64,000 nucleotides of DNA from Allosediminivita pacifica (GTDB lineage: Bacteria; Pseudomonadota; Alphaproteobacteria; Rhodobacterales; Rhodobacteraceae): NCBI RefSeq assembly GCF_003054175.1, contig NZ_QBKN01000027.1:1-64000 (forward strand). The letters run 5' to 3'. Of the stretch, positions 1 to 19,053 are shown one piece after another. Positions within the stretch are counted from its first letter, which is position 1; every line of letters starts with the position of its first letter. Made by a program: the position numbers and the translations under genes. The notes under the pieces are model-generated. The model was given only the letters and a program-made list of their open reading frames with translations, made no database searches and had not been told where the DNA came from.

Positions 1-93
1 CGCCGCCGTCAGCGTCGTCTTGCCGTGGTCGACGTGACCGATCGTGCCGATGTTGCAGTGCGGCTTGCCGCGCTCAAACTTTTCCTTTGCCAT
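1..93 (-). CDS. tuf: Elongation factor Tu, N-terminal fragment
   Basis: Only the first 31 codons lie in the window; the gene continues past the left edge. The translation starts [12 protein letters not shown] and contains GHVDHGKTT, the P-loop of EF-Tu, the GTPase that brings aminoacyl-tRNA to the ribosome. An AGGGAG Shine-Dalgarno sequence lies about 9 nt before the ATG. It is the last gene seen of rpsL-rpsG-fusA-tuf, the classic str operon order. Identity is certain despite truncation, because the first G-motif and the N-terminal sequence are diagnostic. Confidence 0.95.
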   Translation of the reverse strand, partial: MAKEKFERGKPHCNIGTIGHVDHGKTTLTAA

Positions 94-121
94 CTGACTG
101 GCTCCCTTTTTCTTGTCGTGC

Positions 122-177
122 GGTGCGCCGCCCGGCGCACCCTACGGGGTGGTAGGGTGCGTGGTCTCCCACGCACC
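122..177. repeat. Two adjacent hairpins between fusA and tuf
   Basis: Two perfect inverted repeats lie back to back in the 91-nt fusA-tuf gap. The first has an 8-bp stem (GGTGCGCC, 122-129, with 134-141); the second has a 9-bp stem (GGTGCGTGG, 156-164, with 169-177). Neither is followed by a T-run on either strand, so they do not look like intrinsic terminators. They may be an mRNA processing or stability element that separates fusA from tuf expression; that role is inference. Confidence 0.55.
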
Positions 178-184
178 GCCGTGT

Positions 185-2326
<2,142 letters not shown>

Positions 2327-2346
2327 GGGTCGGTCCTTGGGTTGGA

Positions 2347-2817
2347 TTACCAGCGATAATGGCTGAACGCGCGGTTCGCGTCGGCCATCTTGTGGGTGTC
2401 TTCGCGCTTCTTAACAGCAGCACCGCGGGACTGCACTGCGTCCAACAGCTCGCCGGCGAGGCGTTCTTCCATGGTGTTCTCGTTGCGCTTGCGCGACGCA
2501 TCGATCAGCCAGCGGATGGCCAGCGCTTCGCGGCGCTCGGGACGCACCTCGACGGGCACCTGATAGGTGGCGCCACCAACACGACGCGAGCGGACCTCGA
2601 CGCTGGGCTTGATGTTATCCAGCGCCTCGTGGAACAGTTCCATGGGCGCGCGCTTGACCTTGGTTTCGACGCGGTCGAGCGCACCGTAGACGATGGTCTC
2701 GGCAGTGGATTTCTTACCGTGATACATCAGGTTGTTCATGAACTTCGTCAGAACCCGGTCACCAAACTTGGCGTCGGGGAGAACTTCGCGCTTCTCTGCG
2801 GCGTGACGACGAGACAT
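2347..2817 (-). CDS. rpsG: 30S ribosomal protein S7
   Basis: This 156-residue protein begins [12 protein letters not shown] and contains the conserved stretches [29 protein letters not shown] and [19 protein letters not shown] typical of S7, the 30S head protein that organises the 3' major domain of 16S rRNA. Length matches the bacterial family. It lies 12 nt after rpsL and 20 nt before fusA, so all three are probably co-transcribed. Confidence 0.97.
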   Translation of the reverse strand: MSRRHAAEKREVLPDAKFGDRVLTKFMNNLMYHGKKSTAETIVYGALDRVETKVKRAPMELFHEALDNIKPSVEVRSRRVGGATYQVPVEVRPERREALAIRWLIDASRKRNENTMEERLAGELLDAVQSRGAAVKKREDTHKMADANRAFSHYRW

Positions 2818-2829
2818 CTGTAATTCCTC

Positions 2830-3201
2830 TTACTTGGGACGCTTCGCGCCGTACTTCGAGCGGCGCTGCTTGCGGTCCTTGACGCCCTGGGTGTCGAGAA
2901 CACCGCGCAGGATGTGATAGCGGACACCGGGAAGGTCTTTCACACGGCCGCCGCGGATGAGCACAACGGAGTGCTCTTGCAGGTTGTGCGATTCACCCGG
3001 GATGTAGCTGATCACCTCGTAGCCGTTGGTCAGGCGAACCTTGGCCACCTTACGCATGGCCGAGTTCGGCTTCTTGGGCGTGGTGGTGTAGACCCGGGTG
3101 CAAACGCCGCGCTTCTGCGGGTTGCCTTCCAGGTGCATCGATTTGCTGGTTCTGCGCTTGGGCTGCCGCGGCTTGCGGATCAGCTGTTGGATCGTGGGCA
3201 T
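2830..3201 (-). CDS. rpsL: 30S ribosomal protein S12
   Basis: The start is placed at the internal ATG giving [13 protein letters not shown] and the standard 123 residues; the reading frame is open 23 codons further upstream but that extension is not S12-like. The decoding-centre segments [12 protein letters not shown] and [14 protein letters not shown] are present with both lysines that are substituted in streptomycin-resistant mutants, so the residues look wild type. It is the first gene of the str operon. A long leader with a promoter and an internal terminator precedes it. Confidence 0.97.
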   Translation of the reverse strand: MPTIQQLIRKPRQPKRRTSKSMHLEGNPQKRGVCTRVYTTTPKKPNSAMRKVAKVRLTNGYEVISYIPGESHNLQEHSVVLIRGGRVKDLPGVRYHILRGVLDTQGVKDRKQRRSKYGAKRPK

Positions 3202-3330
3202 TCCGGTTTCTTCCCCGTGTTCTTCATCTCTGCGGTGCACGGGGGGGCGCCCCATGCAGATCTGGTTCAAGGTTTCTGGCGCCCCGCGCGTCCGCAGGCC
3301 ACCGGTTCAAGCGCCGGGCGTGCAGGACGC

Positions 3331-3369
3331 AAAAAACCGCATCCGTCCCCGGTTCCGGGACGACGCGGT
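3331..3369 (-). terminator. Intrinsic terminator inside the str operon leader
   Basis: On the minus strand a GC-rich stem (outer arms ACCGC at 3365-3369 and GCGGT at 3336-3340, inner arms TCCC/GGGA) is followed at once by six T (3331-3336 region). It lies about 90 nt downstream of a near-consensus promoter and about 130 nt upstream of rpsL. It could therefore be an attenuator of rpsL-rpsG-fusA-tuf, or the 3' end of a small RNA of about 130 nt. Readthrough of upstream transcription from the DMT gene would also be stopped here. Confidence 0.7.
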
Positions 3370-3465
3370 GGCTGTCCAGAGGATCGGGGCATGTGGCCCG
3401 GATCATGACCGCTTCGGTACTGCAAACCCGCAAGCGGAGACTTTCCGCCCGGCGAATTGGCTGGC

Positions 3466-3494
3466 CGTATATGGGGAGTCGCGGAGGTTGTCAA
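3466..3494 (-). promoter_or_regulatory. Sigma-70-type promoter for the str operon
   Basis: On the minus strand TTGACA (3489-3494) and TATACG (3466-3471) are separated by exactly 17 nt, a near-consensus housekeeping promoter. The predicted start lies near 3459, giving a leader of about 260 nt before rpsL. Between here and the DMT gene end (3597) nothing else is evident. Confidence 0.75.
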
Positions 3495-3596
3495 CAGCAC
3501 CACGGGGCAGCAGACGACCCTGCCCCGGATTCAGGTGTGAGCGGCGAAGATTCACCGGATTTCGTAGGAGAAGATTGCGCCAGCCGGCCGCCGGGC

Positions 3597-4529
3597 TCAA
3601 GGGCGCTCCACGCCTTTTTCGGGTACCGGATAGGGCGGAGCTGCAAGCTTGGGCGCCGCGACCGCCTGCCGCCTTTCCCGCCACATGGTGAAACCACCCG
3701 ACAGCGCCACCACCGCCGCGCCGGTCAGCGTGAGGCCATCGGGCCAGTCGCCGAAGACGAGCCAGCCGAGGATCAGGGCAAAGACCAGTCCCGAATACCG
3801 GAATGGGGCGGTCAGGCTCGCCTCGCCGGCCCGCATGACGAGCACGCTGAAGCTGTAGCCGCAGATGATGCACCCCGTGGCCGCCAGAATGAGGGCCCAG
3901 AGCCGCGGGGTCATGGGGACCCAGCCCTCCGTGACGGACAACAGGCAAGCGACTGCAAGCACCGTCACAGCGCCTGCCAGCGTCACCATGAGCGAGGGGA
4001 CCGCGCCAGACATGCGCCGGGTCGCGAGATCGCGGACGGTCACGGCCACGACGGCGGCCAGCGCGAGGATGGCATTGATGTCGAAGCCCTCAGGGCCCGG
4101 CCGGACGATCAGCAGCATGCCCCCGAAACCCGCGGCAACGGCCAACCAGCGCCTCCATCCCACCTGTTCGCGCAGCAAGAGAAAGCCGCCCAGGGTGATC
4201 GTCAGCGGAAGCATCTGCAGGATGGCGGAGACATTCGCCAAGGGAATGGCCAGAAGGGCGCGGATGATCAGATAGGCCGAGCTCGCCTCGGCGATGGAGC
4301 GCAGCGCCAGAAGACCCCAGTCGGCCCTCGGAAGCCGGACACGCAGGTGGCCCATTCCGTGCGCGAGCCCCGCAATGAACAGCACCGCGAGAATTCCGCG
4401 GAGCGCCAAGAGCTGCGACACGGGCAGTTCACCACCGGTCAGCTTCACGAAGGTATCGTTGAGCGTGAAGGACAGCATCGAGGCCATCATCAGGAGCGGC
4501 GCACGCGATGCCGCTGTCTGGTCTGTCAT
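3597..4529 (-). CDS. EamA/DMT-superfamily membrane transporter
   Basis: The start is set at the ATG giving MTDQTAASRAPLLMM (310 residues), which has a GTGAGGG ribosome site; the frame is open 50 codons further upstream without membrane character. The protein is almost entirely hydrophobic, with about ten predicted membrane segments in two EamA-like halves, as in DMT exporters (substrates of relatives include amino acids and other small metabolites). The substrate cannot be told from sequence. It lies alone between the rpoC terminator and the str promoter, an unusual neighbour for these core genes. Confidence 0.85.
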   Translation of the reverse strand: MTDQTAASRAPLLMMASMLSFTLNDTFVKLTGGELPVSQLLALRGILAVLFIAGLAHGMGHLRVRLPRADWGLLALRSIAEASSAYLIIRALLAIPLANVSAILQMLPLTITLGGFLLLREQVGWRRWLAVAAGFGGMLLIVRPGPEGFDINAILALAAVVAVTVRDLATRRMSGAVPSLMVTLAGAVTVLAVACLLSVTEGWVPMTPRLWALILAATGCIICGYSFSVLVMRAGEASLTAPFRYSGLVFALILGWLVFGDWPDGLTLTGAAVVALSGGFTMWRERRQAVAAPKLAAPPYPVPEKGVERP

Positions 4530-4637
4530 GCGGCCCTCACTTGTCTCTGTACACCGGCGCAATTCGCCATAGCCCGCCTGCAGCCGACCTGCCAGCCCGC
4601 CAACCGCTGGCGCACCGGGATCAGACGCCCCTGCCCC

Positions 4638-4675
4638 GGACAAGAAAGGCCCGGGCGGTGTCCCGCCCGGGCCTT
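4638..4675 (-). terminator. Terminator of the rpoBC operon
   Basis: A 13-bp perfect stem (AAGGCCCGGGCGG at 4663-4675 on the minus strand, paired with 4646-4658) with a 4-nt loop is followed by TCTTGT. It lies just downstream of the rpoC stop codon. The T-tract is short, so termination may be partial. Confidence 0.75.
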
Positions 4676-4701
4676 GCAATCTTCGGTTCCGGAAGTGCGA
4701 T

Positions 4702-8958
<4,257 letters not shown>

Positions 8959-9056
8959 TCTCAAACCTCAGAGTTCAGAGGGTGCGGGGGAAGCGGATGC
9001 GCGGCGGACGCGCACCCGGAGGGATCAGGCGATGGCGCTTTCGGGGCGCCCTGCCC

Positions 9057-13196
<4,140 letters not shown>

Positions 13197-13750
13197 GTGA
13201 AAGTTCACCTTTCCTGTCTCACCGGACCACGGCTGTCGGGCACCAGCCGCCGGTCCATCCGAGATGGCATAACGGGGGAATCCATTCCTGGCGCCCGTCC
13301 CACCAGGCGCCTCCCGATTCTTTTCCCTCTGCCCAAGAAAGGCCCTGCACCAGGGCCTTGCTAAGGCTGAGCGTTGCCCTTGAAAAACCACTCCGGAACG
13401 CGGGCTTAACCTTCCGGAAACAGCAAACAGACTAAGACCGTCCGGAGGGTTCCGGCGGCCTAGGGTCGCGAAGCGTTTGGTGCGGATGTGAGATCAGGTC
13501 GCCCCCGGAACTTCAGCGCAGACAATGGCCGGGCACGAATCGCGCGTACCCGGTGGAAACTGTCACTTAAGCTTCAGGACGTTCAAAGGCAACCCCAGAA
13601 GTCAGCGCCGCCAACAAGTCATGAACCTCATGGCGCGCTACAGAAGGTAGGGCGAAATGCCCCCGTTGCCAAGCCCGGATTGTGAGAGCCCGACCACCGC
13701 ATCCAAGGATCCCAACGCAAATGGACGGGAACCCAAAGCACCACCCCCAA
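13197..13750 (-). other. rplL-rpoB intergenic region
   Basis: About 550 nt without a convincing gene separate the rplL terminator from rpoB. A weak promoter candidate for rpoB on the minus strand is TTGGCA (13667-13672), 17 nt, TACCTT (13644-13649). The short open frames here have no recognisable content. The region would form an unusually long rpoB leader with one further hairpin (see 13330-13359). Confidence 0.4.
13330..13359 (-). terminator. Hairpin with short T-tract in the rpoB leader
   Basis: On the minus strand AAGGCCCTG (13351-13359) pairs with CAGGGCCTT (13339-13347) across a 3-nt loop and is followed by TCTTGG. It resembles a weak intrinsic terminator about 140 nt before rpoB. In enterobacteria the rplL-rpoB gap contains an attenuator; a similar role here is inference. 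Confidence 0.5.
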
Positions 13751-13784
13751 AAAGAAGGGCGGGCGCCTTGCGGCACCCGCCCCT
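13751..13784 (-). terminator. Terminator after rplL
   Basis: An 11-bp stem with one G-U pair (13774-13784 with 13759-13769) and a 4-nt loop is followed on the minus strand by TTCTTTTT. This is a classic intrinsic terminator 24 nt beyond the rplL stop codon. Confidence 0.85.
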
Positions 13785-13807
13785 GAATTCCGGTCGCAAG
13801 ACCAGGA

Positions 13808-14191
13808 TTACTTGAGCTCGACTTCGGCGCCTGCTTCTTCGAGCTTCTTCTTGATTTCTTCGGCTTCGTCCTTGGCAACGCCTTCCTTGACGGCTTTGCC
13901 ACCGGCTTCGACCAGTTCCTTGGCTTCTTTCAGGCCAAGACCGGTGATGCCACGGACTTCCTTGATGACGTTGATCTTCTTGTCGCCAGCGGACTTGAGG
14001 ATCACGTCGAATTCGGTCTGCTCTTCTTCGGCAGCGCCGCCGGCGTCGCCGCCTGCGGGACCGGCCATCATGACAGCGCCGCCAGCGGCGGGCTCGATGC
14101 CGTACTCATCCTTGAGGATGGTTTTCAGTTCCTGCGCTTCGAGCAGGGTCAGACCGACGATTTGCTCGGCAAGTGCTTTGAGATCAGCCAT
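13808..14191 (-). CDS. rplL: 50S ribosomal protein L7/L12
   Basis: This 127-residue acidic protein begins [22 protein letters not shown] (the dimerisation domain), has an Ala/Gly-rich hinge near residues 36-55, and ends with the conserved factor-binding domain ([32 protein letters not shown]). L7/L12 forms the ribosomal stalk on L10. It follows rplJ by 72 nt and is followed by a strong terminator. Confidence 0.97.
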   Translation of the reverse strand: MADLKALAEQIVGLTLLEAQELKTILKDEYGIEPAAGGAVMMAGPAGGDAGGAAEEEQTEFDVILKSAGDKKINVIKEVRGITGLGLKEAKELVEAGGKAVKEGVAKDEAEEIKKKLEEAGAEVELK

Positions 14192-14263
14192 TTTGAGACT
14201 CTTTCCGTATGCTTGATGTGTTCCAACGCGCGGGGATAACCCACGAAGGATGGGGTTGCCGTA

Positions 14264-14782
14264 TCAGGCCGCCTCCGCCTTTTCCTCGATGGTGGAAAGG
14301 ATGGAAGCGATGTTCGATGCAGGTGCGCCAACTGCGCCGGCGATGTTCGATGCGGGTGCGCCGATTGCGCCGACGATCGAAGCGATGAGCTCATCGCGCG
14401 ACGGCATTTTCGACACGGCTTCGACACCGGCCCGGTCCAGGTCCGTGCCACCCATGTTCCCGCCAAGGATCTCGAGCTTCTTGTTGTCCTTGGCGAAATC
14501 CTCGACCACCTTGGCAGCTGCCACGGGGTCTTCGGAATAGGTGAGAACGGTCATGCCATCGAGAAGCGACGCCATGCCTTCGCATTGCGTGCCTTCGAGG
14601 GCGATCTTGGCGAGCCTGTTTTTGGCGACGCGGACCGACGTTTCTGCCGCACGGGCACGTGCACGCAGGTCCTGCATCTCGGCAACCGTGAGACCTTCGT
14701 AGCGGGACACCACCACGACGCCAGAGCTTTCGAAGATCTGGCCGAGTTCCTCGACCACTTTCTCTTTCTGGGCTCTATCCAC
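14264..14782 (-). CDS. rplJ: 50S ribosomal protein L10
   Basis: The GTG start giving [14 protein letters not shown] (172 residues) is chosen because it has GGAG 11 nt upstream and gives the usual family length; the frame stays open far upstream. The sequence contains [16 protein letters not shown] and [14 protein letters not shown], typical of L10, and a C-terminal helix for L12 binding. An unusual direct repeat GAPASNIA appears twice near the C-terminus, as in relatives. It lies upstream of rplL and downstream of a structured leader. Confidence 0.95.
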   Translation of the reverse strand: MDRAQKEKVVEELGQIFESSGVVVVSRYEGLTVAEMQDLRARARAAETSVRVAKNRLAKIALEGTQCEGMASLLDGMTVLTYSEDPVAAAKVVEDFAKDNKKLEILGGNMGGTDLDRAGVEAVSKMPSRDELIASIVGAIGAPASNIAGAVGAPASNIASILSTIEEKAEAA

Positions 14783-14935
14783 AGTTCTACTCCAGTGTTT
14801 GGAGGGCGGACCCTCCGGCTCGTTCATGCCAGGTTGCCCTGGCGAGAAGTCCGATCGGGTCGTCACATCACAAACGCCGGAGGTCCGCAAAGCGGCCCGG
14901 AGAGATGTCTCTTCCCGTCTCAGGCAGGAATTAAG
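14783..14935 (-). promoter_or_regulatory. rplJ leader: Candidate L10 leader (autoregulatory mRNA structure)
   Basis: The 150 nt before rplJ contain several hairpins on the minus strand: GGAGGG/CCCTCC (14801-14816) just before the ribosome site, GCCAGG/CCTGGC (14828-14843), and a larger imperfect stem around 14875-14905. In many bacteria L10(L12)4 binds such a leader and represses rplJL translation. The match to the family rests on position and structure density only. Confidence 0.45.
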
Positions 14936-15060
14936 GCTTTGCGGACGCTGCCGCGGGGCCGACCCACCGTCTCGGACGAAATCGAAGGGCGACACGAATC
15001 GCGACGCCTTCCGAGGACCGCTCCTTAGCGCCTTTGCTTCCTCGCGCCAAGCCCCGTTCG

Positions 15061-16830
15061 TCAGGCCGCAAGGGGGGACGGCCCCGGCAGCACCGCGCGC
15101 AGAAGCTTGCGCTTCGACAGCGGCTTGACCAGAACCTCGTCCATGCCGGCCCGGCGGTACTCTGCCACCTGGTGCGGCAGGGCATTCGCCGTGACCGCGA
15201 CAATTCGGACCGGGGGGAGGCCGGCCTGTACTTCGCGGCGCCGAATCTCGCGGCTGGCGGCCATGCCGTCCATCTCGGGCATCTGGATGTCCATCAGGAT
15301 GGCGTCATAGCGGATGCCGAGGCTGCGTTGCACCGCGGCGAGACCGGTTTCGGCGAAATCCACCTGCGCCCCGGCAGGTTCCAGGAAGCGGGCAAGGATC
15401 TTGCGGTTGGTGGCGTTGTCGTCCGCCACGAGCAGGCGCAGCCCAGCAAGATCAGGCCCGGCGCCTTCGCCGGCCTCGACAGCGCCCTCTTGGGCGATTT
15501 CGGCAGGCTGGAGCGGCAGGTCACAGATGAAGGTCGCACCACACTCGTCACCCGGCCCGAGCCAAAGCCCGCCTCCCATGGCTTGGCACAGCTGACGCGA
15601 AATCGTCAGGCCAAGACCGGTGCCCCCGTGTTGGCGCGTGACGCTGGCATCCGCCTGCCCGAAGGGCTCGAAGATGCGCTCCCGAGCGTCCGGGGGCACC
15701 CCCTGTCCCGTGTCTTCCACAGCGATCCGAAGCCGGCCGTTGGCCGCGCCGGCACGCACGGAGACGCCGCCCTCGGCTGTGAACTTCACCGCGTTGGCGA
15801 TAAGGTTGTGCAGCACCTGCCGGAGGCGCCTGGCGTCCCCCTGAACCGCCTCCGGCAGATCCTCTGCGACCTCGCAGGTAAGGTTCAGCCCTTTCTCGCG
15901 TGCGGTAGCGGCGTAAAGCTCCACCGAGGCGGCGACGAGGTCGCGCAGGACGTAGGGTCGTATTTCCACGTGCAATTCGCCGGCCTCGACACGGGACAGG
16001 TCGAGCACGTCGTTGATCGTGCTCAGCAAGACCCCGCCGGATTGGTCGATCACGCGCACGCAGTCGGCCTGCTCGGGCGTCAGCTCGGTTTCCGCGAGCA
16101 CGGTCGCCATCCCGAGGATTCCGTTCAGCGGCGTGCGAACCTCGTGGCTGACGTTGGCGAGGAACCGTGTCTTGGCCGCATTGGCGCTCGCCGCTGCTTC
16201 GCGCAGCGCACGCTCGACACGCTGCGCACGCCCCGCCAGGTAGAGTTCAGTCAAGACGTAGAGCATGAGCAGGCCCACCAGCAGGGCAATGACTATGCCA
16301 GTGACCGGGCTGTCGGAGTGATGCCGGAGATCGGCAAAGCGCATCCCCACGCGCTCTCCGGAGAAGGCGCGTGTCCAGGCGGCACGCGTCTCGGCAACGA
16401 GCGCACCAAGATTGCCGACCATGCGGAAGACCTCTTCGTCCGGGATCGATTCCGCCTCGTAGATCAGAGGTTCCTCCTGTTCGAGGAATTCCGCGTATCG
16501 ACGGAGCATCGTGTCGAATTGCAGGTCGCGGCCGAATTCTGCTTCCAGCAAGAGGTCGACCCTGCTCCAGAGAACATCGAAGCGCAACTCGACATCCGAC
16601 TTGGCCCGGCGGTCGTCCTGATAGGCGACCAGGTCGGCTGAGAGCCTTTGGGTTTCGAAGAACAGTTCACTCAGGCGCCAGAGCGTTTCGTTGACTGCCA
16701 GGATGGCGGTTTCCCGCGCCGCATGCTGATTGCCTTGATGCACCATCAGCACCCCTGCGAGGGTCATGGCGGCGCAGATCGCCACCACCGCCCGCAGGAG
16801 CCTGAGGTTCTCGACCAGCCACACCCGCAT
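15061..16830 (-). CDS. Hybrid sensor histidine kinase/response regulator
   Basis: This 589-residue protein has a membrane segment at about 12-31, a periplasmic helical region, a second membrane segment at about 176-197, a dimerisation/phosphoacceptor box with H229 ([15 protein letters not shown]), an ATPase domain (N-box [22 protein letters not shown]), and a receiver domain at about 465-585 with phosphoacceptor D514 ([10 protein letters not shown]) and lysine in KPLSK. There is no DNA-binding output, so signal must pass to a partner encoded elsewhere. It is 9 nt downstream of an exported protein that may be its sensory accessory. Confidence 0.92.
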   Translation of the reverse strand: MRVWLVENLRLLRAVVAICAAMTLAGVLMVHQGNQHAARETAILAVNETLWRLSELFFETQRLSADLVAYQDDRRAKSDVELRFDVLWSRVDLLLEAEFGRDLQFDTMLRRYAEFLEQEEPLIYEAESIPDEEVFRMVGNLGALVAETRAAWTRAFSGERVGMRFADLRHHSDSPVTGIVIALLVGLLMLYVLTELYLAGRAQRVERALREAAASANAAKTRFLANVSHEVRTPLNGILGMATVLAETELTPEQADCVRVIDQSGGVLLSTINDVLDLSRVEAGELHVEIRPYVLRDLVAASVELYAATAREKGLNLTCEVAEDLPEAVQGDARRLRQVLHNLIANAVKFTAEGGVSVRAGAANGRLRIAVEDTGQGVPPDARERIFEPFGQADASVTRQHGGTGLGLTISRQLCQAMGGGLWLGPGDECGATFICDLPLQPAEIAQEGAVEAGEGAGPDLAGLRLLVADDNATNRKILARFLEPAGAQVDFAETGLAAVQRSLGIRYDAILMDIQMPEMDGMAASREIRRREVQAGLPPVRIVAVTANALPHQVAEYRRAGMDEVLVKPLSKRKLLRAVLPGPSPLAA

Positions 16831-16839
16831 GAGAGGCGC

Positions 16840-17337
16840 CTAGGGTAGAACCTCGATCTCGGTCAGCTGCCAGATCATCTCGGTGTTGAAGGTGTTGTCC
16901 TGCGCCTTCGCCTCGGACTGCGGGTAGACGATCCAGAGGGGACCCTTTTCGCGGACGCGCATCGGCTTCCCGCCATGCTCTGCCGCGATGAGAACGTCGT
17001 GCGCGGCTGCATGGGCGGCCGGTATCTCCACCGAGTAATCATTGACCGCACGAGCGCGCAGAATGCCATCTTCGACGCCCAGCGCCTCGAGAAGTGAAGA
17101 CAGCGTGGGGCCCGCGAATTGCTGCCGTCCGTTGGTGAACGCGGTGAAGGTCGTGATTTCGCGCCAGTCAAGAGCCCGAAGCATGTCGAGATCGAAACGT
17201 GCCACATCGCCATCGTTGGTGACGTCGATATCGCCGGACACGGTGAGCACGACATGCCCTTCAGGCATTTCAAGCGCACGCGCCACCGTCGCAGTGCAGG
17301 TTACGGCTAGGACCAGTGTCAAGAGCCAGCGTATCAT
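16840..17337 (-). CDS. Exported protein with SUOX-like (molybdopterin-binding-like) fold
   Basis: The start is the ATG with a GGAGG ribosome site giving MIRWLLTLVLAVTCTATVARA, a clear signal peptide (165 residues in total); the frame continues 60 codons upstream without support. The mature part resembles the oxidoreductase molybdopterin-binding domain seen in small exported roseobacter proteins (LDMLRALDWREITTFTAFT, FAGPTLSSLLEALG). I see no obvious catalytic cysteine for molybdenum, so it may bind another ligand or act as a sensor subunit. It is co-transcribed with the histidine kinase downstream, suggesting a shared signalling role; that is inference. Confidence 0.7.
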   Translation of the reverse strand: MIRWLLTLVLAVTCTATVARALEMPEGHVVLTVSGDIDVTNDGDVARFDLDMLRALDWREITTFTAFTNGRQQFAGPTLSSLLEALGVEDGILRARAVNDYSVEIPAAHAAAHDVLIAAEHGGKPMRVREKGPLWIVYPQSEAKAQDNTFNTEMIWQLTEIEVLP

Positions 17338-17514
17338 GAGAGGCCTCCAGTTCCACCGGCGCTGTGCCGGGCTTCGCACAACCTGCGTCGAAAAGGCTAA
17401 CGTCGCCTTTCCCACGGAATGGAAACCGTGGCTCGCCGCCATGTCGGCGCACGGCCCCGCCGGGCTGGCCGGGCGCACCGTTGACAGCCCCGGGCGAAAC
17501 GCGTTCTGTGCCGA

Positions 17515-17600
17515 CACGCAGCAGGGGCGTCCGCGACATGCGGGCTGAGAAGCACCCTTTGAACCTGAACCGGATCATGCCGGCGGAGGAAGCTGCAAGG
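17515..17600 (+). promoter_or_regulatory. TPP riboswitch (THI box)
   Basis: The aptamer core is plain: GCAGGGGCG at 17521, GGGCTGAGA (17542 region), ACCCTTTGAACCTGA (the conserved thi-box, about 17554-17569), then CCGGATCATGCCGG and GGAGGAAGCTGC closing the basal stem. It precedes thiM by about 60 nt, so thiamin pyrophosphate should control the thiMED operon. Confidence 0.95.
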
Positions 17601-17626
17601 ACGCTCCCTCTCGGGAATCCGCGTGC

Positions 17627-17656
17627 CTTGCATCTCGCCGCCGGCGAGGAGGCAAG
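17627..17656 (+). promoter_or_regulatory. Shine-Dalgarno-sequestering hairpin of the riboswitch
   Basis: CTTGC (17627-17631) can pair with GCAAG (17652-17656) and CTCGCC (17634-17639) with GGCGAG (17643-17648), burying the ribosome site GAGGAGG (17646-17652) right before the thiM ATG at 17657. The segment CCTTGC (17626-17631) can instead pair with GCAAGG (17595-17600), the 3' flank of the aptamer. These mutually exclusive pairings suggest translational control. Confidence 0.7.
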
Positions 17657-18448
17657 ATGCAGACTTGCGGAGAGAGACTGACCGGGATGCGCGATCGCGC
17701 GCCTCTCGTCCACAACATCACCAATTTCGTCGCGATGAATGTCATGGCGAACGTCCTGCTGGCGGCAGGTGCATCGCCCGCCATGGTGCACGCCCGCGAA
17801 GAGGTGGCCGAGTTCGCCGCGCTCTCCCAGGCGCTGACCGTGAACATCGGAACGGCCTCGACCGAATGGGGCCTGTCGATGGAAGAGGCTGCCAGGGTCA
17901 TGCAGAAGGCCGGTCGGCCCTGGGTCTTCGATCCCGTTGGCGTCGGCGCAACCAAGTTCCGGCAGGCACTCTCGGACCGGTTGCTCGATCTGCACCCGAC
18001 CGTCGTGCGGGGGAATGCCTCCGAGATCATGACGCTTGCGGGACTCGAGGGCCGCGCGCGTGGGGTCGATGCCGGCGACAGCGTCGCCGACGCGGAACAG
18101 GCGGCGCGGCAACTGGCGGGCCGGACGGGCGGCATCATCGCAGTCTCGGGTCCGGTCGACTACGTCACCGACGGGAAACGGGCGCTTCGGGTCTCCAACG
18201 GCCATCCGCTCATGGGCCGCATCACCGTCATGGGCTGTTCGCTGAACGGCGTCATCGCGGCCTTCTGCGTCGACGAGTCCGCGCTGGAGGCCACAGCCGC
18301 GGCGCTCGCCTACTACGGGGCGGCGGGTGAGATCGCAGGGGCCGCGGCGACCGGCCCGGGCAGCTTCATGCCGGCCTTTCTGGATGCGCTTCATGCTATG
18401 ACTGCGGCGGACCTTGATGCGGCCGCGAGCGTGGAGGCCGCGACATGA
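17657..18448 (+). CDS. thiM: Hydroxyethylthiazole kinase
   Basis: This 263-residue enzyme phosphorylates 4-methyl-5-(2-hydroxyethyl)thiazole for thiamin salvage. It shows the family segments VHNITNFVAMNVMAN, FDPVGVGA, VVRGNASEI and the phosphate-binding MGCSLNG loop with its cysteine. Length is usual. The start codon lies directly after the ribosome site inside the riboswitch expression platform. Its last 4 nt overlap thiE. Confidence 0.93.
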   Translation: MQTCGERLTGMRDRAPLVHNITNFVAMNVMANVLLAAGASPAMVHAREEVAEFAALSQALTVNIGTASTEWGLSMEEAARVMQKAGRPWVFDPVGVGATKFRQALSDRLLDLHPTVVRGNASEIMTLAGLEGRARGVDAGDSVADAEQAARQLAGRTGGIIAVSGPVDYVTDGKRALRVSNGHPLMGRITVMGCSLNGVIAAFCVDESALEATAAALAYYGAAGEIAGAAATGPGSFMPAFLDALHAMTAADLDAAASVEAAT

Positions 18449-19053
18449 TCGGCCCTGTCTATGTCGTGACAGATCCCGACAGTCCTCATTCCGTCCTCGA
18501 CCAGGCCCGCGCCGCCGCGCGCGGCGGCGCCTGGGCCGTCCAGATCCGCGACAAGGGCGCGAGCGACGCCGAGATCGCCGTGCTGACCCGCGAGATCATG
18601 GCCGAACTCGCACCGCTCGGGGTGCGTGTCTTCGTCAACGACCGTGTCGCGGTGGCGCGCGACACCGGCGCGGATCTTCACATCGGACAAGGTGATGGCG
18701 ATGCGCGCGCTGCCCGCGCGCAGATCGCACCGGAGGCTCTGCTGGGGTTGTCGATCGACGCGTTGCCGCAATGCGCGGCCATCCCCGAGGGCGTCGACTA
18801 CATCGGTATCGGCCCGCTTCGCACGACCGCGACCAAGCCCGATGCGGCCAGCCCGCTGGGCTTCGAAGGCATCGCCGCCATCGCCGCCGCATCCCCCGTG
18901 CCCTCCGTCGCCATCGGGGGGATCACCGCAGAGGACGCTCGCGCCCTGAAAAAAACCGGCGTGTCCGGCATGGCGATCGTTTCCGCCGTGACCCGCGCGG
19001 CCGACCCCGAAGCCGCGACACGCGCCCTTCTGGAGGCATGGAGCAAGACATGA
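18445..19053 (+). CDS. thiE: Thiamine-phosphate synthase
   Basis: This 202-residue TIM-barrel enzyme couples HMP pyrophosphate with thiazole phosphate. Motifs are VQIRDKGAS (normally QLRxK), FVNDRVAVA, HIGQGD, GPLRTTATK and AIGGI, all at their usual positions for ThiE. Its ATG overlaps the thiM stop (ATGA) and its stop overlaps the thiD start (ATGA), so the three are translationally coupled. Confidence 0.93.
   Translation: MIGPVYVVTDPDSPHSVLDQARAAARGGAWAVQIRDKGASDAEIAVLTREIMAELAPLGVRVFVNDRVAVARDTGADLHIGQGDGDARAARAQIAPEALLGLSIDALPQCAAIPEGVDYIGIGPLRTTATKPDAASPLGFEGIAAIAAASPVPSVAIGGITAEDARALKKTGVSGMAIVSAVTRAADPEAATRALLEAWSKT

Noticed and set aside
3224-3433. 69-codon frame in the str leader as a leader peptide or small protein
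   Set aside because: No ribosome site at its starts, it runs through the terminator hairpin, and it has no recognisable sequence.
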